This document shows positions 25,511 through 33,970 of a stretch of DNA of 64,000 bases, in pieces. Made by a program: the position numbers and the translations under genes. The stretch comes from UBA7862 sp051883495 (lineage in GTDB: Bacteria > Bacillota > Clostridia > Christensenellales > UBA1242), in contig JBJETV010000007.1 of NCBI GenBank assembly GCA_051883495.1, positions 1 through 64,000 on the forward strand, in the 5' to 3' direction. The notes beneath the pieces were generated by a model, which was not told the origin of the DNA, did no database searches, and worked only from the letters and a program-made list of their open reading frames with translations. Position 1 is the stretch's first letter. Each line of letters starts with the position of its first letter.

Positions 25511-26719
25511 TTATTTAGAGTTGTTTTTTTGAGTAGTAAGGAGCCCCATTTCACCCATGACCTTGGCTATTATGTCTGTAGCCCTATCAATTTGTTCTTC
25601 TGTAAGTGTTGCCATATAGCTGGTCCTTATGATGCTTTGTCCAACAGGAACTGCAGGGGAAACTACAGAGTTTACATACACACCATTATCAAACAATTTT
25701 TTGCATGCAATAAATGTTGTTTCGTTGTCATATGTGTTTATTGGGATAATTGGGGCTTCGGAATCTCGTATGTCAACATGTTTTTCTTTAAGTTTCTTTC
25801 TGGCATAATTTGCTATATCATTAAGTCTTTTTATGCGTTCTGGTTCACGTTTGATAATTCGCAAAGCCTCTCTAGCACATTCCACACTGGCAGGAGTGAT
25901 AGAAGCACAGAATAGGTAAGGACGGGAACTATGCTTTACATAATTGCAAACTTCGTGGCTGGCAACCATGTATCCACCAATAGATGCAAGGCTTTTTGAG
26001 AAAGTGCCCATTATGATATCAACTTCTTTTTCAAGGCCAAAGTGAGATGCTGTTCCTCTGCCACCTTCACCGATAACACCAAGTGCGTGTGCGTCATCAA
26101 CCATAACTCTTGCATTATATTTTTTTGCAAGGCGAACGATCTCTGGCAGATTGCATATATCTCCGCCCATACTAAACACTCCGTCTGTAACGATAAGTTT
26201 TCCACTTTCATATGGGATAGAGGAGAGTTGTCTTTCCAAGTCAGCCATATCACTGTGGTTGTATCTCAGTAGTTGTTTGCAATAACTTAATTTGCAACCG
26301 TCATATATGCTTGCGTGATTTTCTTTGTCACCAATTATGTAGTCATTTCTTCCAACAATGGCACTGATAATCCCTAAATTTGTCTGAAAACCTGTAGAAA
26401 ACGTAACACATTCTTCCTTGTGCAAAAATTCTGCAAGTTCCTTTTCAAGTGCCAAATGAAGAGTAGTTGTTCCATTTAGAAATCTAGAACCAGAACAGCC
26501 AGAACCATATTTTAATATAGCATTTTTACCTGCTTCAATGACGTCTGGGTGGCTGGTAAGCCCAAGATAGTTGTTGGAGCCCAACATAATTTCGTTGACA
26601 CCCTCCATAACAACTTCTGTATCTTGCTTGGTTTGCAATGCGTGAAAGTAAGGATATATTCCTTTTTCTATAAGTTCGTCTGCTAATGTAAAATTTTTAC
26701 ATTTATCAAATAAATCCAT
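25511..26719 (-). CDS. alpha-oxoamine synthase family enzyme (Kbl/BioF/SPT-like)
   Basis: This PLP enzyme condenses an amino acid with an acyl-CoA. The 402 aa carry the family signatures: NNYLGLTSHP near residue 49, GSGCSGSRFLNGT, VDDAHALGVIGEGGRG with the PLP-binding Asp and His, and the PLP Lys in GTFSKSLASIGGY. Substrate is undecided: 2-amino-3-ketobutyrate CoA ligase, 8-amino-7-oxononanoate synthase and serine palmitoyltransferase share all of these. No biotin or sphingolipid gene is nearby. AGGGAGAAA precedes the start. Confidence 0.88.
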   Translation of the reverse strand: MDLFDKCKNFTLADELIEKGIYPYFHALQTKQDTEVVMEGVNEIMLGSNNYLGLTSHPDVIEAGKNAILKYGSGCSGSRFLNGTTTLHLALEKELAEFLHKEECVTFSTGFQTNLGIISAIVGRNDYIIGDKENHASIYDGCKLSYCKQLLRYNHSDMADLERQLSSIPYESGKLIVTDGVFSMGGDICNLPEIVRLAKKYNARVMVDDAHALGVIGEGGRGTASHFGLEKEVDIIMGTFSKSLASIGGYMVASHEVCNYVKHSSRPYLFCASITPASVECAREALRIIKREPERIKRLNDIANYARKKLKEKHVDIRDSEAPIIPINTYDNETTFIACKKLFDNGVYVNSVVSPAVPVGQSIIRTSYMATLTEEQIDRATDIIAKVMGEMGLLTTQKNNSK

Positions 26720-26917
26720 AATAATTTCTCCCTATGAGTGCTAACACACTGAATATCTTTGTGAGTATATCACAAACTTAAACATAAGTCATTTAATTTT
26801 TAGCACTTTTTGAACAAAAAATTGATAACTTCCAAGGACTAAATGGCTGTCTTTTCCGCAGAATTGCAAAATTTTTTGGTCAAAAAAAATATTTTTGTGC
26901 AATATGCTCAAAATTAG

Positions 26918-26946
26918 TTGATAAAATTTGATGGAATTGCTAAAAT
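26918..26946 (+). promoter_or_regulatory. promoter that would make a leaderless mRNA
   Basis: TTGATA (26918-26923), 17-bp spacer, TAAAAT (26941-26946). The predicted start site (about 26953) is within 3 nt of ATG 26956, and no ribosome site is present. Confidence 0.55.
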
Positions 26947-26955
26947 ATCTTTAAT

Positions 26956-27615
26956 ATGATTAGTTTTTCAAACGTTTTTGTAAAATACACCAAAGAATTT
27001 TATGCCTTGTCCAATATAACCTTTGAGGCAAATAAGGGGGAAGTGGTGGCACTTATTGGACCTAAGGACAGTGGCAAAACTTGTATGCTCAGGCTTATTG
27101 CAGGGCTAGAAAAACAAGATAAGGGCGAGGTGTATATCAAGAATATCCCGCTTGCAAAGGTAGATTATTCTGTGGATGTTTCTATGGGTTACATTCCATA
27201 CAAGGCGAGTTTTTTTGAGAAAAAAACAGTGTATGACAACCTAAAATATATTCTGGAAACTAGAAAAACAGAGAAGAATTTGATAGAGGAAAAGATAAAT
27301 CAAGCAATTATTGATTTCAAGTTGGAATCCATTGCTCAAGAAAGAATTTACAAACTATCTCTTTTCCAAAAATATCTAGTTTCGGTGGCAAGACTTAGTT
27401 TTAGAAGTCAACTAGATATTGTTTTGGTGGATAATATTTTTGAGGAGTTGTCCAGCAATGAAACAAAAGAACTTATTAGGCTGTTTAAGAAATATTTTGT
27501 AAAACCAAATACACTTCTTATTGTTGCAACAAGCGACGAACAAATCGCAAAGTCTATAGCAACCAAGCGAGTATACTTGAGATATGGAACTATAGACAAA
27601 GTAGAAAATGACTAA
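26956..27615 (+). CDS. degenerate ABC-type ATPase domain protein
   Basis: The 219 aa clearly have the ABC nucleotide-binding fold: an N-terminal aromatic A-loop region and Walker A GPKDSGKT at residues 35-42. The remaining motifs are altered. The signature is LSLFQ (134-138) rather than LSGGQ, Walker B ends VDN so the catalytic Glu is Asn160, the Q-loop Gln is missing after MGYIP, and the switch His is Ser193. It probably binds ATP but hydrolyses it poorly or not at all. No permease lies nearby; the next gene, 14 bp on, encodes a PucR-type HTH protein. A regulatory or sensor role is inferred. Confidence 0.72.
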   Translation: MISFSNVFVKYTKEFYALSNITFEANKGEVVALIGPKDSGKTCMLRLIAGLEKQDKGEVYIKNIPLAKVDYSVDVSMGYIPYKASFFEKKTVYDNLKYILETRKTEKNLIEEKINQAIIDFKLESIAQERIYKLSLFQKYLVSVARLSFRSQLDIVLVDNIFEELSSNETKELIRLFKKYFVKPNTLLIVATSDEQIAKSIATKRVYLRYGTIDKVEND

Positions 27616-27629
27616 TTTGGGAGAAGATT

Positions 27630-28049
27630 ATGGGAAGAAAAAAATTGATTGTTTGCAATCTAACATTTGATGACAACGAAACAATAGAGGAAAAAGTTTC
27701 TAAAATGTTTGCTCTGGAAAATCTTATTGCTTGCTTTTCGGAAGAGAACTATGATGTTTACAAAAAAGCAATACAGCATGCAAACATACAAATGGTACTA
27801 AATGATGAAGAACTTATGAACACAATAAACGCCTTTTTTGACAGTGGGCTTAATACTAGCCTTACCAGTGAAAATACATATATGCACCGCAATACATTGA
27901 ACTATCGAATTGACAAGGTAAAAAAATTGACTGGCTTAAATCTCAAAAATTTTGACCATGCAGTTGTTTTCAAAAATCTTATGATTATAAATGATATGAT
28001 AAAGAGTTTTGAACAAGATGATAATCAAGAAATCAATAAAAACAAATAA
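27630..28049 (+). CDS. orphan PucR/CdaR-type helix-turn-helix protein
   Basis: The 139 aa end in the HTH_30-type domain found at the C-terminus of PucR and CdaR regulators: FDSGLNTSLTSENTYMHRNTLNYRID, then VKKLTGLNLKNF. The usual large N-terminal sensory and GGDEF-like regions are missing; only about 70 unrecognised residues precede the HTH. It probably binds DNA. It follows the degenerate ABC ATPase behind GGGAGAAG in the same operon, so the ATPase may act as its sensor. That link is inference. Confidence 0.7.
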   Translation: MGRKKLIVCNLTFDDNETIEEKVSKMFALENLIACFSEENYDVYKKAIQHANIQMVLNDEELMNTINAFFDSGLNTSLTSENTYMHRNTLNYRIDKVKKLTGLNLKNFDHAVVFKNLMIINDMIKSFEQDDNQEINKNK

Positions 28050-28108
28050 CCTGCTGAAACTACAAAAAAGTAGGCAGGTGATATTGAATTATTTATAGAT
28101 TAAATTAT

Positions 28109-28140
28109 TAAAACCCACTACATTATTTGGTGGGTTTTTT
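28109..28140. terminator. terminator between convergent genes
   Basis: AAAACCCAC pairs with GTGGGTTTT across a 10-12-nt loop. The T-run is on the plus strand and an A-run on the other side serves the minus strand. Confidence 0.8.
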
Positions 28141-28145
28141 GTATT

Positions 28146-28622
28146 TTATAAGTTTTTGATAACTTCAAAATTGTCTATTTGCGAATTTGAATTGTTTGAA
28201 AATTTGCTTTCACTACTTGTTTTGCCGTCTGTTTGTGTGTTTTGAGCAGATGTTTTATTTTGTTTTTTTGGCAAGAAATTTAGGAGATTTTGAATAGCAC
28301 TGGCACCGTCTTGTGGCATATTCTGGCTAAATTTGCTTATTAAAGGCATAAGGGAAGACATATCAGCCTTTCCGCCAAGCGACTGCAAAAGCATGGGTAG
28401 TAGGTCTTGCATATTAGGTTGATTTGCTATGTAACCTTGCTCGCTTGAATCATTCGTTTGTGAAGAATTAACATAGCCATTTTGACAATTTTGGCAAGAA
28501 GAGGCCCTGCAGTTTTGACAGGCGGAATCATTTAGTTTTGTTCCGTCCAAAAAAGTTTGGGGATAGGTTGTTGCTATATCAATTTTATACTCTTTTGGAG
28601 AGTTATCTTTGTTTGTGTTCAT
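28146..28622 (-). CDS. hypothetical low-complexity protein with a Cys cluster
   Basis: The 158 aa are rich in Asn, Ser and Gln. A short repeated Cys cluster (CQNCRASSCQNCQNG) near residue 35 could bind a metal. The middle region (LLPMLLQSLGGKADMSSLMPL) is helical and Met/Leu-rich. There is no signal peptide. Similar composition is seen in some spore-coat-associated proteins, but I cannot assign a family. A ribosome site (AAGAGATG) is close to the start. Confidence 0.5.
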   Translation of the reverse strand: MNTNKDNSPKEYKIDIATTYPQTFLDGTKLNDSACQNCRASSCQNCQNGYVNSSQTNDSSEQGYIANQPNMQDLLPMLLQSLGGKADMSSLMPLISKFSQNMPQDGASAIQNLLNFLPKKQNKTSAQNTQTDGKTSSESKFSNNSNSQIDNFEVIKNL

Positions 28623-28816
28623 CTCTTTTATCTATGATTTTTTGATAAAAAATGTGCAATAAAAGTTTTAGTATATCAAAGTAATGATTATATTTCTTTG
28701 AGAAAAATAGAGGTCATTGTTTTGTGTAGTTTGCAAGAATTTTGTGGGTTGTAATCGCATTTTCACAAAGACTGCATGGTGAGCATATATTGTGATAGTA
28801 TTGTTTGGAGGATAAA

Positions 28817-29125
28817 ATGGCAAAAAACTTATCCGATTTTGCGAATGAAAAGATTGATATAAAAAAAATGGAAGAGGAAGTTATTAAAAATGCTGACAAA
28901 TTGCAGAGAGAAACAGTGGAAACTGCAGAAGAAGTTTATAACAAATACAAAGATATGTCGCAGGAGGATTTGACAAGGGAATTTCTATCTGCGTCCAAGC
29001 AAAAATTGCAAAATGGTGAGTTGACTCATGAAAAGCTTGCCAATATGGCAGGGCTTTTATCTCCTTATCTAAACAACAATCAAAAGACATTTTTGAATGA
29101 TTTACTAAAAAAATTGGACGAGTGA
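28817..29125 (+). CDS. hypothetical small helical protein upstream of a subtilase
   Basis: The 102 aa are strongly charged and predicted all-helical (EKIDIKKMEEEVIKNADK, then VYNKYKDMSQEDL). There is no signal peptide. ATG 28817 lies 5 nt after GGAGG. It ends 1 bp before the serine protease gene, so the two are cotranscribed and likely linked, perhaps as chaperone, inhibitor or substrate. I do not recognise the family. Confidence 0.65.
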   Translation: MAKNLSDFANEKIDIKKMEEEVIKNADKLQRETVETAEEVYNKYKDMSQEDLTREFLSASKQKLQNGELTHEKLANMAGLLSPYLNNNQKTFLNDLLKKLDE

Positions 29126-29126
29126 A

Positions 29127-30296
29127 ATGGGTGGTTATTTAAGTAAAATTTGCCCAGAACTGCTAAAGGTGGCACAAATGGGCAGAGATGAAGCAAAAAA
29201 CGATTGTATTGTATATACAAGATGTTATCATCAAGCCTTGCATGAGGCAAAAAAACTGGGGGTAGAGGTAAAGACTTATCCGTTTATCAGCGCTTTTGGG
29301 GCGAGTCTTACATCCAGTCAGATTATTCATTTTGCCAAGACAAATATGGTCAATTTTATATCAAAACAAGCGAGAGTTTCGGCATTGATTGATGTATCCA
29401 AAAAGATTTTATCTCTGGATACATTGTATGAAAAAGATTGTTGGGGAAAAGGTGGTAGAATTGCAATAATAGACACAGGCATCAGCCCACACATAGACTT
29501 TTGTTTGATACATAATCGCATTGTGCATTTTGTTGACTTAATCAATAACAAATCAGTCCCTTATGATGACAACGGGCATGGAACTTTTGTTGCTAGCATT
29601 GCTTGTGGCAATGGCTTTGCAAGTGGTGGAAAGTATTGCGGGATTGCACCAAAGGCAGAGATAGTAGCAATAAAAGCACTGGCTGAAAATGGTGAGGCTG
29701 GGGCAGACAAAATATTGGAAGCTATGCAATGGATTAGCGACAATCACAAAAAGTTTGATATAAGGGTAGTGTGTATGAGTTTTGGTAGCAACCCCATTGG
29801 ACGTAACGATCCATTGGTTGTGGGCGCAGAGGCTTTGTGGCGACAAGGAATAGTGGTTGTTGCGGCAGCGGGAAACAGTGGCCCTGAAGGAGAAACTATA
29901 AAATCACCAGGATTTTCTAGTCAAATAATAACTGTGGGTGGAATAGATGACAAAAGAAATGACAATGGAACTTTTGACAAGGAACAATTTAGAATTGCAA
30001 ACTTTTCATCTCGTGGGCCGGCTGGGAGATTTTTCAAGCCAGACCTAACTGCACCTGCTGTAAATATAACTGGGGCTCATTTTGGTGACGAAAAAATGTA
30101 TAGCCAAATGAGTGGCACAAGTGTTGCTACCCCAATGGTAGCGGGGATTTGTATGTTGATTTGTTCAAAATTTCCCAACCTTTCGCCAGACTACATAAAG
30201 GTAAGACTTCTTTCAAACTGCAACAAAATTTCTGGCAATCAAAATGAAGAAGGTTTTGGGTTGCTTAATATGTCTAGATTTTTTGATTGGATATAA
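29127..30296 (+). CDS. intracellular subtilisin-like serine protease (S8)
   Basis: The 389 aa contain a complete S8 triad: Asp116 in IAIIDTGISPHIDF, His151 in NGHGTFVAS and Ser332 in MSGTSVATPM. The oxyanion Asn region (AAAGNSGPEG) is also present. About 90 residues precede the catalytic domain and may act as a propeptide or regulatory segment. There is no signal peptide, so an intracellular Isp/AprX-like role is likely. It directly follows the small helical gene. In a spore former, roles in sporulation or germination are possible but not shown. Confidence 0.87.
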   Translation: MGGYLSKICPELLKVAQMGRDEAKNDCIVYTRCYHQALHEAKKLGVEVKTYPFISAFGASLTSSQIIHFAKTNMVNFISKQARVSALIDVSKKILSLDTLYEKDCWGKGGRIAIIDTGISPHIDFCLIHNRIVHFVDLINNKSVPYDDNGHGTFVASIACGNGFASGGKYCGIAPKAEIVAIKALAENGEAGADKILEAMQWISDNHKKFDIRVVCMSFGSNPIGRNDPLVVGAEALWRQGIVVVAAAGNSGPEGETIKSPGFSSQIITVGGIDDKRNDNGTFDKEQFRIANFSSRGPAGRFFKPDLTAPAVNITGAHFGDEKMYSQMSGTSVATPMVAGICMLICSKFPNLSPDYIKVRLLSNCNKISGNQNEEGFGLLNMSRFFDWI

Positions 30297-30414
30297 TGCC
30301 AATAAAGTTTTTAATGTTGTTTTCTTATAAATGCAATAATGATGCCTAAAAAATATTGGCACAAAAAAATGGCGAAAAATAACTTAAAATCTTAATAAAA
30401 TATATTCAAAATGT

Positions 30415-30444
30415 TTGACAAGAAAAAAGAGTTAAAGGTATAAT
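30415..30444 (+). promoter_or_regulatory. ftsA-ftsZ promoter
   Basis: TTGACA (30415-30420), 18-bp spacer, TATAAT (30439-30444), 33 bp before ftsA. Confidence 0.82.
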
Positions 30445-30477
30445 TATCATTGTAAAGGAGAAAAATACTAAGGAAAA

Positions 30478-31593
30478 ATGTCTCAAAACGAGGTAGCAAT
30501 TTTGGACATAGGTAGCAAGTCCATCACAGTGCTTGTTGGGAGTCAAGACGTAAACAAAACAATAAATGTGCGTGGCTCATACAGTGAGAATTATGAAGGC
30601 TTTGCAGACGGTGAACTGCTAGAACCATCTAAATTTGAACGTGCTATTATTGAAGCGGTTGCTGGTGCGGAGAGAACTTCTGGTTGCAAAATAAAAAAAC
30701 TTCTTGTTGGTGTGCCAACAGAATTTTGTTTTTGTATTTGCAAAAATGTTTGTCACAACTTTGCAAAACCAAAACGCATAACAAAACGTGATGTCGAAAA
30801 CTTGTTTTCTACAGTCAAACTGGAATATAAAGACCACACTGTGATAAGCAGAGATGGAGTTTATTATGTTTTGGGTGAAAACAATCGTGTTTCTGACCCT
30901 GTGGGATTGGTGGACTACAAAATCACTGCTTGTTTGTCTTTTGTTTTGGCAAGCAACAAGTTTCTTGGGCAAATCTCCAAGGCATTGCTGAAGACCGGTG
31001 TAGAAAAGTTTGGCTTTGTTTCTTCCGCCTATGCACAAGCCTTATATCTCTTTGACGATGCCGAAAGGGACAAGTATGTATTGCTTGTAGATTGTGGCTA
31101 CATAACGACTACTGTTGTGCTGGTTAGAGGAAGGGGAGTGCTTTGTTTGAGCAGTTTTTCTATGGGTGGTGGATATATTTCTGCGGACTTGGCAAGATGT
31201 TTGAGGATTCCATTTTCTTCTGCAGAATGTCTTAACAAAAAGGTTGTCCTTTGTATAGAACCTGATGAAAATGATAATTATGATATTGTCATTGATGGTG
31301 TGGTAACTCCTGTATCTATGAGGGTTGCCAATGCGATAGTAGAAAGCAGAGTAGAGGTAATCGCAAAGGGTATACTAAAATGTTTTGAAAGTTGGCAATA
31401 CAATTTTCCAGACTTTATTCCTGTTTATCTCACAGGCGGTGGACTGTCATTTATCAAAGGGGCAAAAGATGTTATTGCAAAAAACATTGGCAAAAATGTT
31501 TTGATTGCTCAGATGCCATATTCTGGGCTTAACAAACCAAACAATTCGTCCTCTATGGCGGTGTTAAATTACGCATTAACACAAAACGACTGA
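30478..31593 (+). CDS. ftsA: cell-division protein FtsA (divergent)
   Basis: This actin-like ATPase tethers FtsZ to the membrane. The 371 aa show the phosphate-1 loop (AILDIGSKSITVLVG), the phosphate-2 region (YVLLVDCGYITTTVVLV) and the adenosine loop (PVYLTGGGLSFIKG). It is shorter than typical FtsA (about 400-440 aa), and its C-terminus (SSSMAVLNYALTQND) does not look like the usual amphipathic membrane-targeting helix. It lies 49 bp before ftsZ under one promoter, the standard FtsA context. Confidence 0.85.
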   Translation: MSQNEVAILDIGSKSITVLVGSQDVNKTINVRGSYSENYEGFADGELLEPSKFERAIIEAVAGAERTSGCKIKKLLVGVPTEFCFCICKNVCHNFAKPKRITKRDVENLFSTVKLEYKDHTVISRDGVYYVLGENNRVSDPVGLVDYKITACLSFVLASNKFLGQISKALLKTGVEKFGFVSSAYAQALYLFDDAERDKYVLLVDCGYITTTVVLVRGRGVLCLSSFSMGGGYISADLARCLRIPFSSAECLNKKVVLCIEPDENDNYDIVIDGVVTPVSMRVANAIVESRVEVIAKGILKCFESWQYNFPDFIPVYLTGGGLSFIKGAKDVIAKNIGKNVLIAQMPYSGLNKPNNSSSMAVLNYALTQND

Positions 31594-31642
31594 CGATTTG
31601 TAGTGGTCAATATAAAATTATACATTTATGGAGGGATAAAAT

Positions 31643-32806
31643 ATGTATAGTTCAAACAGCATAAGTCAAATAGCTAATATTAAGGTGGTGGGAATCGGTG
31701 GTGGTGGCAACAACGCAGTGAATAGAATGGTTGCTGCCAACATAACAAGTGCCGAGTTTGTTGCTATAAATACGGACAAGCAGGCATTGCTTATGAGCAA
31801 GGCAACTCACCGCATCCAAATAGGCGAAAAGTTGACTCGTGGGTTGGGTGCTGGTGCAGACCCAGAAATCGGTCAAAAGGCAGCAGAAGAAAGCAAGGCT
31901 GTTATTACAGAGATGCTTAAGGGTTGCGACCTAGTTTTTATCACTGCTGGCATGGGTGGTGGCACAGGGACAGGCGCTGCCCCGGTAGTTGCACAAGTTG
32001 CAAAGGAATTGGATATTTTGACGATTGCTGTTGTTACAAAGCCATTTAACTTTGAGGGCAGAAGAAGAATGGATAATGCCGAAAAGGGTATTGCCAATCT
32101 CAAAAAGTTTGTTGATACACTGGTTATTATTCCAAATGATAAATTGTTGAAGATTGTCCCAAAAGGAACTCCTATCGTTGAAGCTTTTCGCTGTGCTGAT
32201 GACGTTTTAAGACAAGGTATTCAGGGCATATCCGACCTTATTGTTACCCCAAGCCTTATCAATTTGGACTTTGCTGATGTAAAGACTATTATGAAAGACA
32301 AAGGACTTGCTCATATGGGCATTGGACATGGAAAGGGAGACAACAAGACCATTGACGCAGTAAGACAGGCAGTTCAGAGCCCATTGCTAGAAACAAATAT
32401 CGAGGGTGCAACTGGAATATTGCTAAATGTCAAAGGCGGGCTGGATTTGTCTTTGGATGAGGTAAATGAGGCAGCAGAATTGGTAAGAGATGTGGTTGAC
32501 GAAAATTGCAACATAATCTTTGGCGCTGGTGTTGATGATACTTTGAATGAAGAAGTGGAAATCACTGTTATAGCCACAGGTTTTAATCAACAACGAGTTG
32601 CCAATATCCCAAAAGAAAATGCCGAAGAACTTAGTCTGCCAAAGATGAATTTTGACAAATTTTTCTTTAATGAAGAAAAACAAGAGCAAACTCAAAAGTC
32701 AGAGCCAGAAGAGTCTGTGGAACAAGAAATCCCAACATCAAGGGTTCAGATAGAACAATCAAATGAGGAACTTCCTGCCTTTTTGAGCAGACTTAGAAGA
32801 AAATAA
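31643..32806 (+). CDS. ftsZ: cell-division GTPase FtsZ
   Basis: This tubulin homologue forms the Z-ring. The 387 aa carry the tubulin signature GGGTGTG (residues 105-111), the T7 loop (NLDFADVKTIM) and a C-terminal conserved peptide (LPAFLSRLRRK) after an acidic Gln/Glu-rich linker. GGAGG precedes ATG 31643. It is the last gene of the ftsA-ftsZ operon; the 3' region carries decayed copies of the gene's end and a terminator. Confidence 0.98.
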   Translation: MYSSNSISQIANIKVVGIGGGGNNAVNRMVAANITSAEFVAINTDKQALLMSKATHRIQIGEKLTRGLGAGADPEIGQKAAEESKAVITEMLKGCDLVFITAGMGGGTGTGAAPVVAQVAKELDILTIAVVTKPFNFEGRRRMDNAEKGIANLKKFVDTLVIIPNDKLLKIVPKGTPIVEAFRCADDVLRQGIQGISDLIVTPSLINLDFADVKTIMKDKGLAHMGIGHGKGDNKTIDAVRQAVQSPLLETNIEGATGILLNVKGGLDLSLDEVNEAAELVRDVVDENCNIIFGAGVDDTLNEEVEITVIATGFNQQRVANIPKENAEELSLPKMNFDKFFFNEEKQEQTQKSEPEESVEQEIPTSRVQIEQSNEELPAFLSRLRRK

Positions 32807-32876
32807 TTGTTTTTATCTGTTCAAGTAAATTTAGAAGAAAATTTTTGTAGCAAATCGAGTAAATTTAGAAGAAAAT
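32793..32876 (+). repeat. decayed repeats of the ftsZ 3' end
   Basis: TTAGAAGAAAAT, the last codons of ftsZ, recurs at about 32793, 32831 and 32865 with intervening similarity, a period of 34-38 bp. Confidence 0.65.
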
Positions 32877-32944
32877 AAGTTATATAGCAAAATGAGTAGG
32901 AATAAAACTGTGCACAATAGATATTTTTAGGTGTTTATTATAGA

Positions 32945-33035
32945 TTTACAATTCTATTTGTAATAGGTAATCTTCAGTTGCTTTTATAGTCTTTTACTTC
33001 TATTTGTAACAGATGTTTTTCAGTCACTTATAGGT
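32945..33035 (+). repeat. degenerate 46-bp repeat, two units
   Basis: TTCTATTTGTAA begins at 32952 and again at 32998. Similarity continues through the next 30 bp (CTTCAGT / TTTCAGT). Confidence 0.6.
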
Positions 33036-33045
33036 TTAATAAAAA

Positions 33046-33079
33046 AAATGATTCTTTAAGACAAAAGGAGTCATTTTTT
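33046..33079 (+). terminator. terminator of the ftsA-ftsZ operon
   Basis: AAATGATTCTT pairs with AGGAGTCATTT (two wobbles), followed by T's. Confidence 0.75.
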
Positions 33080-33137
33080 CTTTTTATAATCTTTTATTCC
33101 CATTGTGTTGCTATTGATAAATCGTTATTATAGAGAT

Positions 33138-33950
33138 ATGGAAATATTTATTGAAGATTGCTTGTTGCAAAATTTTCTTTTGTTATATTTTGCATTATCC
33201 AGTGCAAAATGTATAACCAAAGAAAAAAAACAAACCATTTTTGACTTGTTTTCGTGTGTTGTTGGCAGTGTATTTATAGTTTTTTTTGCAGTTATAAAGA
33301 CGACTGGGATACTAAACCTTATAGCAGGTCTTGCCATAACAATACTTGTATGCTTTTTATCATTAGGCAAGGATAAAGCAAATAATTTAATATTATATAT
33401 TTCAATTTTTATAATGTTCAAATATCTATATATTGGCATAGGGGAGGGGCTTTCAAGACTCTTTGAGTGGAAAATTTCTGGCAACTTGCTAGTTGCAGTG
33501 TTGTTTGTTTGTTTTGTTTGGTGTAAAAAGGCGATTTCACAATTTTACAAAAAACGAAAACTAAATCACTTTTATTACAATCTAAGGCTTGTCGTCATGG
33601 GTAAGGGCTATGACATTACTGCATATTTAGACAGCGGAAACTTATTGCAAGACAACGCTACAGGTTTGCCTATATTAGTTTTGGATTTGGATACATTCTT
33701 AAAAATTTTTGAAGACAAGATTTCTGTTGTAGACATCTTACAAAAGAGATTGGATTCGAAATTAAGTGGCAAATACATATCATGTCAAACAACGCATGGC
33801 ATGGGGAAAATGTTTGTATGTGAAATTGATGGGATATATTCCAAAGAAAGTAAAATGGCAAATAAGGAGTTGCATGCATTGGTTGGCTTTGGCAATTTTG
33901 GTTTTGCAAAAAAAGATTGTCAAGGGCTTTTGAGTCCATTGGCATTATAA
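33138..33950 (+). CDS. spoIIGA: sigma-E processing peptidase SpoIIGA
   Basis: This membrane-embedded aspartic protease cleaves the pro-sequence of sigma-E in the mother cell. The 270 aa have about five N-terminal membrane helices and a C-terminal protease domain with the catalytic Asp in TAYLDSGN. I start at ATG 33138 (MEIFIEDCLLQNF), because SpoIIGA proteins begin there; an in-frame TTG 33 bp upstream is less likely. It ends 20 bp before sigE, the classic pairing of protease and substrate. Confidence 0.92.
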   Translation: MEIFIEDCLLQNFLLLYFALSSAKCITKEKKQTIFDLFSCVVGSVFIVFFAVIKTTGILNLIAGLAITILVCFLSLGKDKANNLILYISIFIMFKYLYIGIGEGLSRLFEWKISGNLLVAVLFVCFVWCKKAISQFYKKRKLNHFYYNLRLVVMGKGYDITAYLDSGNLLQDNATGLPILVLDLDTFLKIFEDKISVVDILQKRLDSKLSGKYISCQTTHGMGKMFVCEIDGIYSKESKMANKELHALVGFGNFGFAKKDCQGLLSPLAL

Positions 33951-33970
33951 AATTAAAGGGAGCAAGTTTT

